From the NCBI RefSeq assembly GCF_000275845.1, contig NW_006766915.1:61868-84336 (forward strand): 22,469 nucleotides of DNA. Reading direction: 5' to 3'. How positions within the stretch are numbered: position 1 is the first letter of the stretch; each line of letters begins with the position of its first letter. Under the pieces are notes generated by a model that had not been told where the DNA came from, searched no databases, and saw only the letters and a program-made list of their open reading frames with translations. The position numbers and the translations under genes were made by a program. This DNA is from Dichomitus squalens LYAD-421 SS1 (taxonomy: Eukaryota > Basidiomycota > Agaricomycetes > Polyporales > Polyporaceae). Below are positions 8,827-18,640 of this stretch, piece after piece.

Positions 8827-10007
8827 ATGTTCTGCAAACAGCTTTGTCTTAGGTGAGCACTCTGCACTATATTCCGCGCTGTACGCCTCCTGAGCACGGC
8901 TCTCTGAGTCTCCAGATTGTTGCATTGTCGAGGTGGCCGATGTCACAGCATGATGCTCGCCGACTATACGTTTGTGACGACCGTTAATGATTGCAACTCA
9001 TCCCGTGGACCACGTCCCTACCTGAAAATTTTGGTGAGTGTCTGCGCATGCATAGAGTTTGCTACATTGCTCACGCTAGGCTGAAGGTTGGAAACGCACC
9101 ACGTATCGAGCGCCCGCCGCCGAGCAGGAACGACACCAAACTCGGCCACCTGAGGAGTGGTCATATATCCCGCTTTCCTTCAACATCATTATGTCATCCC
9201 GATTGCGTTTCAACAGGACATACAGAAGAGAACCAGTGAGTCCGTCCACTTGCAGCGGTTCGAGCACGGTTCGTGACAACGAGCCCTCAGTATATGCAGG
9301 GGCCAAGCAGCCTGTCACAGAGACGTATGTTCATCGCGCGGACACCGCTAGTGACCCTAAAAGACACAGCAAAGAATTCGAGGCTATCAGAATGGGGAAA
9401 CTTTGAAAAAAGGGCCGGGTGAGTAACATATACCATGGACGTGGTGCTTCCCTGTCGCACTGGCCACGAATCACATATTGATCCCCGAAGTAAACGCACA
9501 TTGACATCGTTCATGGTCTCGATTGGGCTCGCTTTCACAGACGCAAGATAACGACCTCTGTGAAGATGATACTAGGGCCGACGGTCTAGAACGGGCGACA
9601 CGCATGAAAGGCGGCTTCCCGTCGTCGTGCCTCGCGCAGTTGGGTGAGCATCACGTCTAGAACCTGGGTAGACCGACAGGTGCTGCTCACCGCTTCTATA
9701 CCAGATCAGAACAAATGGCTTGCCGGTTGTGCCATACGACAGCCGTACAGGGTATGCGCGGACTTACAGCGTCATCCTTGTCGGGAGGTCAGCCATGTCT
9801 TCTGGAACTCTACGGGGAGGTCCGGGTTCCCTAGATTTATCGGCTGAGGTGGACTGAGAGGCTACGTTTCGCAAACAGGACAGGGAGAACAGAGCTGGTG
9901 GTTCAAATGCACTGCAGTTGCCGCTGCCAGTACTGATGATAAAGCCCTGTCGCATGCTTGGCGCGTTGCCGTCACCAGCCGGGCCGTCCACAATTTTGCC
10001 TTTCTAG
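8827..10007 (+). pseudogene. Candidate multi-exon gene of unknown type, possibly broken by one stop
   Basis: Exons that join in phase are 8827-8852, 8916-9033, 9080-9418, 9541-9643, 9705-9751, 9793-9819 and 9879-10007. Introns are 63, 46, 122, 61, 41 and 59 bases. The first four have strong GTGAGC or GTGAGT donors, and the second has a CTCAC-like branch sequence near its acceptor. The third exon is open for 108 codons and is then stopped by TGA at 9404-9406; four codons later comes a good donor (GTGAGT at 9419) whose frame agrees with the exons downstream. A single CGA to TGA change would explain the stop, but an alternative intron from 9235 could also avoid it. No domain or family was recognised: the product is Arg/Ser-rich with few long hydrophobic runs. 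The last two introns are weak. It could instead be a shorter intact gene ending at 9406. Confidence 0.3.
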
Positions 10008-10257
10008 GCAGTGGGAAATTGCTACCGCCGCCCTTTCGCAATGTGGCAATCCCACTCGCGAGTTAGCCACTCAGAACGTGAGCGCTATGACATTACGCAC
10101 ACTCAATAAACAGGTGTGTGCACAAGAAGTACGCTACTCGATAATAAGCATTCAATGCTATGTTGGACAGCGAGCGAAGCCTAAGACAGTGACAGAGAGT
10201 GGTGCTGTGGGATAACTATGTTATTAGAGCGGTAGGGGTAGACTACAGACGGCTCTA

Positions 10258-11103
10258 CTATGTGGTAGCAGTGGGCTCGATTGTTTTTGACGGGTCTGCC
10301 TCCGCGACAAGCTCGGGATAGAGGAGAAGGCTACCGAGTCTCGGGGGTGCCTTACGGTCGATGAATTCCATGGAGGTAGGGAGCTTGTCGCATGCAAGAC
10401 GAAGCGCTACGTGGATGCGAAGGGGAGCGACAGCATTTAAGAAGGCTTACTGGCGTTCACATAGACGGACACATACCTTCTCGTGCCAGCTCCTCACGGA
10501 TGGGAGCGCCTCCCAGTTCAAAGAGGACACGTCCTGGCGCGACGCTATGAGGAGAAGCATGAGGATAGCGATAGCAGCATACGTGACGTGCGACGTACCG
10601 AGTCGCCCAGAACTCGAAAGAACCCTTACCCTTACCCATACGGGTCTCATTACCCTATATAAGATATATCTATTCACACTTCACTGTTTCGTTTGCACCA
10701 GGCGAAGACTACGAACCTTAATGCAGACCGGGATGTCGGGGAAGACCCGCATGTATACCTTCGCGCCCTTGATTGGCTTTAGCTTCCTCCGCAACGCCTC
10801 GTCTGCACTCTTCAGCTGCTTCGCAGTAATGCGCATCCCATTTCCCTTCACACGAATGCCCCATTCGCCATACGCGAGCGTCGTGCCCTTCGTCGAGCCG
10901 CCAACCGGGATGGGCAAGACGCCCTTGTGTCTCTTGATGAACTTGACTTGCCGCGGGGCGAGTTGATGCCGTTGGCGTGCGAACACCAACGACGCAGGCG
11001 ACAAGGCCAGCGAGGGAGCATTGAGAGCAGCCCCAAAGGGTGATGACCACGTCGAGGGCCTCACGGCCGCCAGCAGAGACCGGGCAGATGGCAGAGAGAA
11101 CAT
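10258..11103 (-). CDS. MRPL16: Mitochondrial large-subunit ribosomal protein uL16m
   Basis: There are four exons: 10717-11103, 10599-10654, 10477-10544 and 10258-10406, giving 219 residues. Introns are 62, 54 and 70 bases; the first has the uncommon donor GTTCGT. The N-terminal 45 residues are Ser/Ala/Arg-rich without acidic residues, a typical mitochondrial presequence. The uL16 core starts at about 47 and contains [22 protein letters not shown], the [11 protein letters not shown] loop over the second exon and the [11 protein letters not shown] segment in the third. Family knowledge: uL16 sits near the peptidyl-transferase centre and tRNA-binding site of the large subunit. The start at 11103 was chosen because it begins the presequence; the frame is open further upstream without support. 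Every join restores family sequence. Confidence 0.94.
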
Positions 11104-11248
11104 GGAGGACGTGTGCTTATGTAAGCGGCGCGAATTCACGAAGGACTCTTGATCGCGCCGTGCGCGCCTCTTGTCACTCTGTCTAGTGCGGCCACCCAAA
11201 ACATTTACAGTCCCTGCTTGTCTCTCATCCGACTTGCTTTGTGCCATC
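11104..11248. promoter_or_regulatory. Bidirectional promoter region, uL16m and unknown gene
   Basis: Only 145 bases separate the two divergent start codons, so both core promoters and leaders must lie within it or overlap the genes. No clear TATA box was seen. Shared regulation is likely but inferred. Confidence 0.6.
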
Positions 11249-11901
11249 ATGAGCATGAGGCACCGGCTTCCACCTACCATGAAGCACCTCGTTGTCAGGC
11301 GCGCCACCCCTGACGCGCGGAACCTCGTGCTCCAGCTCATACGCGAGCACCAGTCGGGTCTCACGATCCAAGAGCTCTACAAACAGAGCATGGACTACCA
11401 GCAGAAAAACCTCACCAACACAGTCGAGGATGCGGACCAGGACTACGTTATCCCCTCTATGAGGTGCGCCGTGGTCCCGTCACGTTCCGCTCGGACATGC
11501 TCGCTCACACATACGCTGCATGCACGTCGCACAGGTACCTGAAGAAGGTCGTCCTCCCCGAGCTGGCGGACGCGGGACAGGTCGAGAAGGTCCACCTGAA
11601 ACGGACGCTCTCCGCCGAGGAGGCGGACAAGCTACACATTGGCCTGGTCAAGTCCAAAAAAACAACACTTCTCGCTGGACAGCCGCAGTGGCTCTGGTTA
11701 TGGCAGCTCAAGGCGAAAGAGCCGGAACAACCACCAAAGCCAGAGAAGAAGCCGTTCGGGGCGGAGGTGGGCGTCGGGGAAGACTTCTCGCATCTGAACA
11801 AGCGCAGGCAGAGGGCGAGGGTGGAGAAGGTCGTGCGGGACGTGCAGTGGATGAGGGAGCTTGAGAAGGTGAAAAAGGAGGCGAGGGTGCGCGCTTCATG
11901 A
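11249..11901 (+). CDS. Unknown conserved-looking protein, basic, mostly helical
   Basis: There are two exons (11249-11463 and 11535-11901) with a 71-base GTGCGC-CACAG intron, giving 193 residues. The ATG at 11249 is the first in frame. Residues 22-50 (ATPDARNLVLQLIREHQSG, then LTIQELYKQ) resemble a helix-turn-helix or winged-helix start. The middle has a WLWLWQLK segment, and the C-terminus is a long charged helix (NKRRQRARVEKV, RELEKVKKE). The whole is Lys/Arg-rich. The family was not recognised. The divergent arrangement with uL16m and the basic composition would suit a mitochondrial ribosome or RNA-associated protein, but that is a guess from context; the N-terminus (MSMRHRLPPTMKHLVVRR) could act as a short presequence. 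Confidence 0.8.
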
Positions 11902-12560
11902 CTCGGTGAGTTTCGTGGCGCGAACTGGCTAGGATGGATGATTAAACGTCATGCCACAGGCTGATGTTGTGCTATACCTTACTACATTCCTATGTTAATC
12001 GGTTCCTCCCGCTTCATCTTCTTCGTTCACGTCGACAGATGTCCATCTGTGCGTCGGCGCCAGTATGTTAGGTATGCTCAAGACGACCAGGCTATTCTGA
12101 CTGTTTGAGGAAGCCTTGCGCCGCTGTCACTCAAGCATGTATTTTTTTTTGCAGACTATAGATGTCTGCTTCCGGACGCGCGCAGAGCCCAGGCGCTTGG
12201 AATACGCGATAGTCGCTAACGCCTGTGTTTTCGTTCGCGTCCACGGTCCTATCGCAGGTTCTATGTGGAATATGTTCCCGAGGTCGCTCGCATCAGACTT
12301 GGTGCATGCTGCCCCACGTACTACCGTTCAAACCCGTCCTAATATCTATGGAATATGCCGGGACCTCCTCCAGTATGAAGACATGTAAGGTCCGTAGCGC
12401 AGCAAGTCGAGAATACGGCGAGGTCGGGATGTTTCTTTGCATCCTTGGTTGCGCCTGGCCTCTCTTCAAGATTGATGATCACGCCAGGGTTGTTGCGCAA
12501 AAACTCTAGGACCTAGCCGTGCAGGGGAGCCGTCCTTCGTTCTTTCTTGCACTCGACTGA
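11902..12560. other. Gene-free stretch
   Basis: No gene could be supported. A few frames near 12150-12380 are open for 60-90 codons on the plus strand, in two competing frames, without motifs. It probably holds the 3' end of the unknown gene and then degraded or non-coding sequence. Confidence 0.4.
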
Positions 12561-13860
12561 ATGGCTGGAAAAAAGGATGACCACGTCCGCGGCCACGATC
12601 CACGCAAGTCTTCCGTTTCCTTCCCGAACAGGTTATCCTTGACCGCAACCATGTCTTGGACGCGGTCGCGGTGGGACTGCGAGGGAGACCAGACTCTCAT
12701 GAAGCCCTCATCACCGTCTCATCCACGCGAAACTCTTCGGCTTTCCAGGAACCTTGAATCGAAGCGCAAGCAAGGCGCGATCAGTAGGCCAGACCCCGCC
12801 TGGCATCATCACGACCCGCCCAGACCAACTTCTGCCATCTTCAAGAACATATAACCTGCTTGTCTCGCAGGAGGAGGGATGACCCGCAGGATAGCGCATC
12901 CCTATTGCGCCGCCAAGGGTCATGCGGACAGTGCCGTACATCGAAGTCGTACCAAAATATCAAGGGCGTTCGGTCGGTTCGTGAACATTCATCGTCTTCC
13001 GGATGGATCCCCGCTATAGTCGTCCAGACCCTGCTGCAGGAAGGTCGATGGCCTTGACCCGACTCCCGCATGCGTCGCCCGTGGTGTCCGAGGGGAAAGT
13101 CTGTCAGCCATGGTGGCTTGGGCGCACATGGACAACCCTTTTGCAGGTACCTTCCGAGACTTCACAAACGAACACGGTTGCAGAGACATTCGAGTCTTGT
13201 GCATCTCATCTACCACGACGTTTATGGGACTTGCAACAAGCCACCCACAGCCGGCAGGCTCTTGCGACGGTTGGTGGCCCCTTCCCAGATCGTCGCCTTA
13301 GATCTTCGAGCGTCGGGATCATACCAGGTCGGCGGCGACCACGAACATTGCCGACCCCGGGCCCTAGACAGCCCTAGGCGTTTCGTCGCCAGTCGGGCGC
13401 CGCGCGCGGGGGAAGGAAGAGCGGCGATCATGAGGTGTCGAAAACGCTATGTAGCATCCCGGATGTCACACCAGAACACATCCCCGATAAGTATAATGAG
13501 CTCACGTCTACTCCAGATATTAGCATGTCTCCCGACTGGATCTCAGCATGGGCTTTCGCCACGATGCTGCAGGACCAACGATCTTGCCTCTAGCGCACCA
13601 ACTGATTGTCCCGGGCAGCGAAGCCGTGGAGCAGTGTAGGCTGTGGGTCATCCGCTCAGAGATTTCTTGACTGATAATGAGAGCCAGACACCCGTGCGAA
13701 GGTTCGTGGATTTGCTGGCGCATCGAGTTGCCAGATGTCGGAAGAGGAACAGCTTCTTTGGTGCCAACAGTCTCCCATTACCGACGCCACACGGGTAGCA
13801 CTCTCTACACGTAAGGCGCTCTCGAAGAACCACCAAGCCGGTTTACATTCCCGGGCATTG
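12561..13860 (+). pseudogene. Region of decayed coding sequence, identity unknown
   Basis: Long plus-strand frames follow one another with frame changes and isolated stops. One frame is open from 12703 to 13593 except for TGA at 12880, TAG at 12892, TGA at 12982, TAG at 13375 and TAG at 13591. Protein-like pieces include VFRFLPEQVILDRNHVLD (frame starting near 12605), DNPFAGTFRDFTNEHGC (frame of 13110), SPDWISAWAFATMLQD (frame of 13432) and PVRRFVDLLAHRVAR (frame of 13667). The last two are separated from their neighbours by single frame changes without splice sites. None matches a family I know. A decayed lineage-specific gene or transposon-borne ORF fits best. The minus strand is also open over parts, and the longest plus ORF (13070-13639) uses a different frame, so the exact boundaries are unsure. 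Confidence 0.3.
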
Positions 13861-14912
13861 CTTCCGCTGTTACGCTGTTGATATCGAAGCGAAGATCTGT
13901 TAGTATCTGGCGGCGCAATATCACCCAATCCGTCCAGGTCCGTAGGCTCCTTTCTCCTCATTGATAGTGGCCACTGTATGCTGAGTCTTGAGCATGAACC
14001 CTGTTGCGTTATAGAATGCTTTACCCCGATTGCTGCTCCTCTTCCTGATCGTCGGACGAGATGCATCTTATGGTCCAAATAGAACGAAATTGACTCGTCA
14101 CACGAAGAGGACAACGGATCACGATGCCGGGAACGAAGAACGAAGGAATTATGCCCAAGGGAGCCTACACCCTAGCCTCCTGCGTCCCGGGTATAGTCGC
14201 GAGACTACACCGCCGACGCCTGACGTCTCGTGCATCTCAGCAACCTATTCAAATTACATCCGCAGTGATTCCGCCAGCGGGCCCTTGATGAGCTGTCTTC
14301 CACACGCCCAGTATGCTTAGAGCGTGCACAGCCTTCTGGCAGAGCAATGACAAGAAAGGGAGCTTTGGCACTTCTTTCCGGTACTCATGATAAGTTTGAG
14401 CTAAAACTTACTCATCACCACCCCCCGAGTAGGCACATGCTCTCAAACTTCGGCAACCGATACTTTCGGTAGCCACGAATCATCCCCCATAGTAGGCTGT
14501 GCGATTAGCTCGGTCCGCACAAGACAATGACAATCTGCGTGTCGCATCCATGAACCACATACTGCATTCCCATAGACACGCCATCAAGTGGTAAGCCCAC
14601 GCTTCTGGCGCCGGTCACCGCCCTAAGACCGCATTCTTGCCTGATGAATATCTCAGCAGGAGGCTCGTGTTTTTATAGACGTGCGGATTACGAAGATACA
14701 GCAGATTCAGCAACACGGTTACGCACCCCGAGGCGTTTAGACCAGAAGCAGCTTAGATCATTCCGAATTTTCAACACGAAATACAGATACGTCAAACGTC
14801 TCTAATCTCACAGGAGAAGGCTTGACGGAGCCGTTGCGATCGTGGGACGAGACACGCTTATGCCTCCATCAGCTTCTCGCTCACCATATACCCTGCTTCT
14901 GCAGTCCCCTCG
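13861..14912. other. Gene-poor stretch
   Basis: No gene could be supported. Frames remain partly open on both strands up to about 14320 (a minus frame over 13656-14114 and a plus frame over 14030-14320), with no motif and no consistent splicing. From 14330 to 14820 all frames are broken often and nothing is seen. Confidence 0.4.
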
Positions 14913-15104
14913 ATGGCTACACAACGTCACGGCGAACGTGTCCGCACGTCGGTGTACCTCTCGATGGACATCTCCGTAGAGCCTATCATCCTAACTCCCA
15001 ACAATCTCCTGCTGCCGACGTCAATTTATACCGCCGCGCTCAACGTAAGGCGCTCTGGCCCTTCCACATATACAGAAAACCTTCTGGCCACAGGGGATCA
15101 ATAA
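14913..15104 (+). CDS. Small ORF of 63 residues, possibly a first exon
   Basis: ATG at 14913 opens a frame with a strand-like, hydrophobic composition (VYLSMDISVEPIILTPNNLL). A GTAAGG donor-like site at 15045 would end an exon of 44 codons, but no acceptor was found that joins in phase to the next gene at 15172. It may be a short gene, a fragment of a paralogue of the neighbour, or chance. Confidence 0.22.
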   Translation: MATQRHGERVRTSVYLSMDISVEPIILTPNNLLLPTSIYTAALNVRRSGPSTYTENLLATGDQ

Positions 15105-15171
15105 GAGTATACTGCCTTTGTTGGTCGACCTGCGCCCGCCGTTCTTATCCTGAGCTCACCACTCATCACAT

Positions 15172-15876
15172 ATGAGTAAAGCGTCGACCTCCTCCTCGTC
15201 CTCAGCACCATGCAGAATCTACGGCCGATGGATCAATCAAGAGATGGTCGTACCCCCAGATCAGCACACCCCCATCCTCGTTCACGTCTACGACATACCC
15301 ATCCCCCCGTCGAAGCCGCTTACCGTTGGACTCCGCGTACAACTCATCGGCCTCTCTCCAACATCATATCACAACCGCGACTTCTGCCATGCCTCCCCAC
15401 ATTACGACACATACGACCCGCAGATCGAGGGCGAGGTCGTCGCGCTCAAGTCGCTTGGCAAGTCTGTCGTCGAGTACGTCATCAAAAACGAGCGGCCGGG
15501 CAAAGTGCACTATGCGTACATCGCGGTGCGCTACCTCCCCGGGGTCACCGCGAAGATGGGGCTGTGGGAGACGACGTGCCACTGGATGTTCTCGCATGAC
15601 ATGCGTGATTGCAGGCCGGTCGCGTATGAGGCAGATGCGCGTGTAGCGGACAACTTACCCGCATCTCCGACTCCTCCAGTGCGCTTCACGTACCCCAACC
15701 CGGAGTCGGCAGACACGCTCATGGTCGGCGTGAGGGTAGGGAGGGAGACCAGAGGTGGACCCAAGAGAACTCCCCCACGAGACGACCGGGGTAGTAGTAC
15801 AGACAGTTTGCGTTGGCCTTCGGATACGGATACGGACACGGAAACGGATACGAAGACGACAACACGGCATGCATAG
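15172..15876 (+). CDS. Unknown single-exon protein with acidic Asp/Thr tail
   Basis: The protein has 234 residues with ATG at 15172. After a Ser-rich start, residues 15-160 look folded, with alternating strand-like segments (PILVHVYDIPIP, LTVGLRVQLIGLS, EGEVVALKSLGKSVVEYVI, HYAYIAVRYLPGV), suggesting a beta-rich domain. The family was not recognised. The last 70 residues are low in hydrophobics, Arg/Gly/Pro-rich, and end in repeated Asp-Thr and Glu-Thr pairs encoded by a hexanucleotide repeat. High GC at third codon positions over the folded part supports real coding. It converges on PRP3, with 243 bases between the stop codons. An upstream exon cannot be excluded. Confidence 0.65.
   Translation: MSKASTSSSSSAPCRIYGRWINQEMVVPPDQHTPILVHVYDIPIPPSKPLTVGLRVQLIGLSPTSYHNRDFCHASPHYDTYDPQIEGEVVALKSLGKSVVEYVIKNERPGKVHYAYIAVRYLPGVTAKMGLWETTCHWMFSHDMRDCRPVAYEADARVADNLPASPTPPVRFTYPNPESADTLMVGVRVGRETRGGPKRTPPRDDRGSSTDSLRWPSDTDTDTETDTKTTTRHA
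15823..15858 (+). repeat. Hexanucleotide repeat GAYACG, six units
   Basis: Six consecutive six-base units of the type GATACG, GACACG, GAAACG or AAGACG lie in frame at the end of the unknown gene. They encode D-T, D-T, D-T, E-T, D-T and K-T. Such a repeat can change length by slippage without shifting the frame. Confidence 0.9.
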
Positions 15877-16119
15877 CACTAGCTTGGTTCTCGGACAGGG
15901 ACAAGACGAGAATACCACACGATGTAATAGTGATACTGTATAAAGGCACCTGAATTAATTTAATTGTGATACACGCAACAAATAGCATTCCTAACCATTC
16001 GCTGGTATGATTCCATAGACCAGAGACAACGACAACGAAAGCGACACTGTTGACGATGTTTAACGTCCCACGTCGGGCTCCAAAAGGCTCCGTTGACCAC
16101 GATATAAAGTCAACGTCAC

Positions 16120-18417
16120 TCAGAACAACTCCTCCTCCTCCGGCTTCCAGTTCTTCGCCTGGTCCCAGTAGCCAGCCAACTTATGGCCGAGCGCCTCCTT
16201 GGCCATCGCGTCCGTCGGGCAGCTCTTCGGCTTGAAGTTGTTGAACGCGCGGTCGCGCAGCTGACCCTCCCACACCAGCCAGCACTCGTTGTCTTCCAGT
16301 GACACCTGCCCGTCCGCGCCGCTATCGGCAGCGACGACTTTGCCCTTCCCCTTCCCACCGCCCTCGCCCTCCTCGTCCTCAGCAAGCTCGACATCCTCGT
16401 TGCCACGTTCACGTGATGCCTCGGTCCAGGCAATACGGTGAAGCATTAGACGTTTGTACTGGCGAATGAACTTGGCGGCGCCCTCGACGTAGACCATGCT
16501 GAAGTGGGGGTTGAAGATGCACACGCCGGTCAGGTTCATCTGCTCGGCATTCTTGCGAACCTTGAAGCGGTGCGATGGGTCCGAGAGCGTCTTCACCCTA
16601 TTCAAGCGCACGTCAGTACTCGAGGCGCGCAGGAAAGGAGTTGAAGGCGCAGCGGTATGTACGCACTTGAAGACGGCACCGTAGATGCCCTTCTTCTCTT
16701 CCTCGGTCTTCTTGGTTTCGATCTTCTCGCGCCGCTGCTCGTCTGTAAGTTTGCGCTCTGCGTTCGCCTTCTCGTGCTGATGCTTGCGCATGGCGACCTC
16801 TCGCCTGACACGAGCTTCGACACGGGTCGGGTCTTGCACCGCGTCCGAGGTCAAGACTTTCATCAGGTTTGCCAAGCGGACTGCAACAACACCACTGTGT
16901 CAGACGGGAAAGGTGAGCAACGGAGGACATCAACGTACCCTTGGGGGGATCGGGAGGAATAAGACCCATCCGGATCCGATCGCGCTTGTCCTGCAGCTCG
17001 GCCTGCCGTCGTTGCTTTCGCATCTTCTTTTGCTCCTTCTTGGTGAGCTTAAGCGGCTTGTGCGTGGGCTTATTCTTGTCGCCAGGCGCGGGAATGGGGA
17101 TGGGATGTTGGATGTACAGGGTGATCGGCGATTTGCCATTTCGAATGTTCAGATTTGCCAAACCCTGCTCCAGGTCGCTGTACGACTTGCTCGGCAATAG
17201 CGCTGCGTCCCACCACTCCGCCTCAGGAGGTGCATCTCTCTGCAAGAACCATACGACCTTAGCACCCGCCGTACCACCTACAGGATTCGCGAGTCCACGC
17301 ACCCTTATGTTCTTCTCAAGCGTCTCAAATTCGGTGTCTAGACCGGCCTTCTTGGCGCTTTCCGCGATACGCTGCTTGAGCTGCTCGAGTTGGGCCTCCT
17401 GCCTAACCTGATTCGCAATCTGCACGTACTTGCCCTTGGGGTTAAAGCGGAACTGCCGTCCGACACGCTCTTTCGGTGCACCCTCGAACCCACTTTCGGC
17501 GGCAGGTGTAGCAGCGGCGGAGGCGTAGGGGTTCGTCTTCGTTTCTATCGGAACCACAGGAGTCGGAGCGGGGGGAGGTGTTGGGGCATTACGGACGTTG
17601 GCCTTGATGGACGCGAACTTCGGCTGCATGGGCTTGTATCGATCCTTCTTCGACTGAGGAAGTGTAGGTGTATTGTCGAGCAGCAGAGGGTGGGCAGCCA
17701 TCTTGAGACCAGCGCCTTGCTGAGTGGGTTCGGGAGTTACGACGTTGCTATTTTTCTTCTTCCCCTGCTGAGGAACAGACTATGGGTGGGGTGAATCAGC
17801 ACGATCAAGTCTGCGACTATGACAAGGCATGGGCTACGACGCACCATGTACGGGTTGTCCTTCACAGCCAACTTGCTCTGGGCTTCCGCTACACGCCTCT
17901 TTGCCTCAGCAATACGGCGCGCCATGTCATCCGGGATAGGAGGGGAGGGTGATGCTGCAGCAGAAGCAGAAGCAGACGCGGAGACCGACGCGGCGGCGGA
18001 CACCACGGGAGGACGGGGGGCGGCGGAAGGAGTAGCAGACGCGCCCTTCTTCATGGCCGCAATCTTCGCCGCGATCTCTGCCCTCTTCTGGGCAATGAGC
18101 GCATCCGCTGACAGCTGTTGTTGCATGCATTGATGAGGGTGGTGCCACGCAGAACGATGAATCAACTCACCGCTGGACCTGAAGGCGTGCCATTGGAATG
18201 AGTCTGAACGGGCACAAGAGGGTTATAGCGCAAACGTAAGGCATCATAAGAAGCATATTCACCTTCACGAGACAGAGGAATGGGACTCACGGCATCGCTG
18301 CAACGAGACGGGCATTAGATGACTGTGCACGATGTTAGCTGACCATGCGCACCTTCTCGGTCTTTTAGCTGTACTAGCGTCTCCATTGCCTTCGTATCCG
18401 CGTTTCCTGTCGCTCAT
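16120..18417 (-). CDS. PRP3: U4/U6 small nuclear ribonucleoprotein PRP3
   Basis: There are six exons: 18353-18417, 18171-18297, 17845-18114, 16939-17779, 16667-16880 and 16120-16597, giving 664 residues. Introns are 55, 56, 65, 58 and 69 bases. The N-terminal third is Ala/Pro/Ser-rich with a helical stretch (ALIAQKRAEIAAKIAAM). The Prp3 core follows: VGRQFRFNPKGKYVQIANQ, VVWFLQRDAPPEAEWWD and the basic KLTKKEQKKMRKQRR; DRIRMGLIPPDPPKV leads into NLMKVLTSDAVQDPTRVE. The C-terminal DUF1115 ferredoxin-like domain (about 510-658) has NLTGVCIFNPHFSMVYVEG and KFIRQYKRLMLHRIAW, with an acidic then Gly/Lys-rich insert. Known role: holding U4/U6 and the U4/U6-U5 tri-snRNP together in the nucleus before spliceosome activation. 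The start at 18417 opens a typical short basic exon. It is divergent from DCP1. Confidence 0.94.
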
Positions 18418-18640
18418 GACGCCTGGAGCGGGCAGGAGGAGAACTCGAGGATGTGGGCGAGAGCGAGAACGTGGAGCGCTCGTCGAGGCCACATAACGGT
18501 CGTGTTTGTACCAATAAGTATAAGTGGGGTTATTAGGCGTTACTTTTGACATATTGCACAGAAATGTTGTCAAATGCCGGAGGCGGCCCACTTGCCGAAA
18601 CCCTGCAGTCCTTCGCTGCATCTTGTCCCTTCCCCTCGCC
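18418..18640. promoter_or_regulatory. Bidirectional promoter region, PRP3 and DCP1
   Basis: 223 bases separate the two divergent starts. No clear TATA box is seen. CT-rich tracts (about 18610-18640) lie just before the DCP1 start, as is common in fungal promoters. Shared control is inferred. Confidence 0.6.

Noticed and set aside
9890..9915. GGTTCAAAT resembling a tRNA T-loop
   Set aside because: No matching acceptor stem, D-arm or anticodon arm at the right distances.
10621..10640. Telomere-like tandem GGGTAA on the minus strand
   Set aside because: It lies in exon 2 of uL16m and encodes the conserved Gly-Lys-Gly-Lys loop.
13070..13639. Longest plus-strand ORF in the region, 189 codons
   Set aside because: Composition is Arg/Ser/Pro-rich shadow-like, and other frames over the same bases carry more protein-like segments. 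It is treated as part of the decayed region.
18171..18297. An apparent extra intron within PRP3 exon 2 (GTGAAT donor)
   Set aside because: Reading straight through stays open and gives family-like sequence in phase with both neighbours; splicing breaks the phase.
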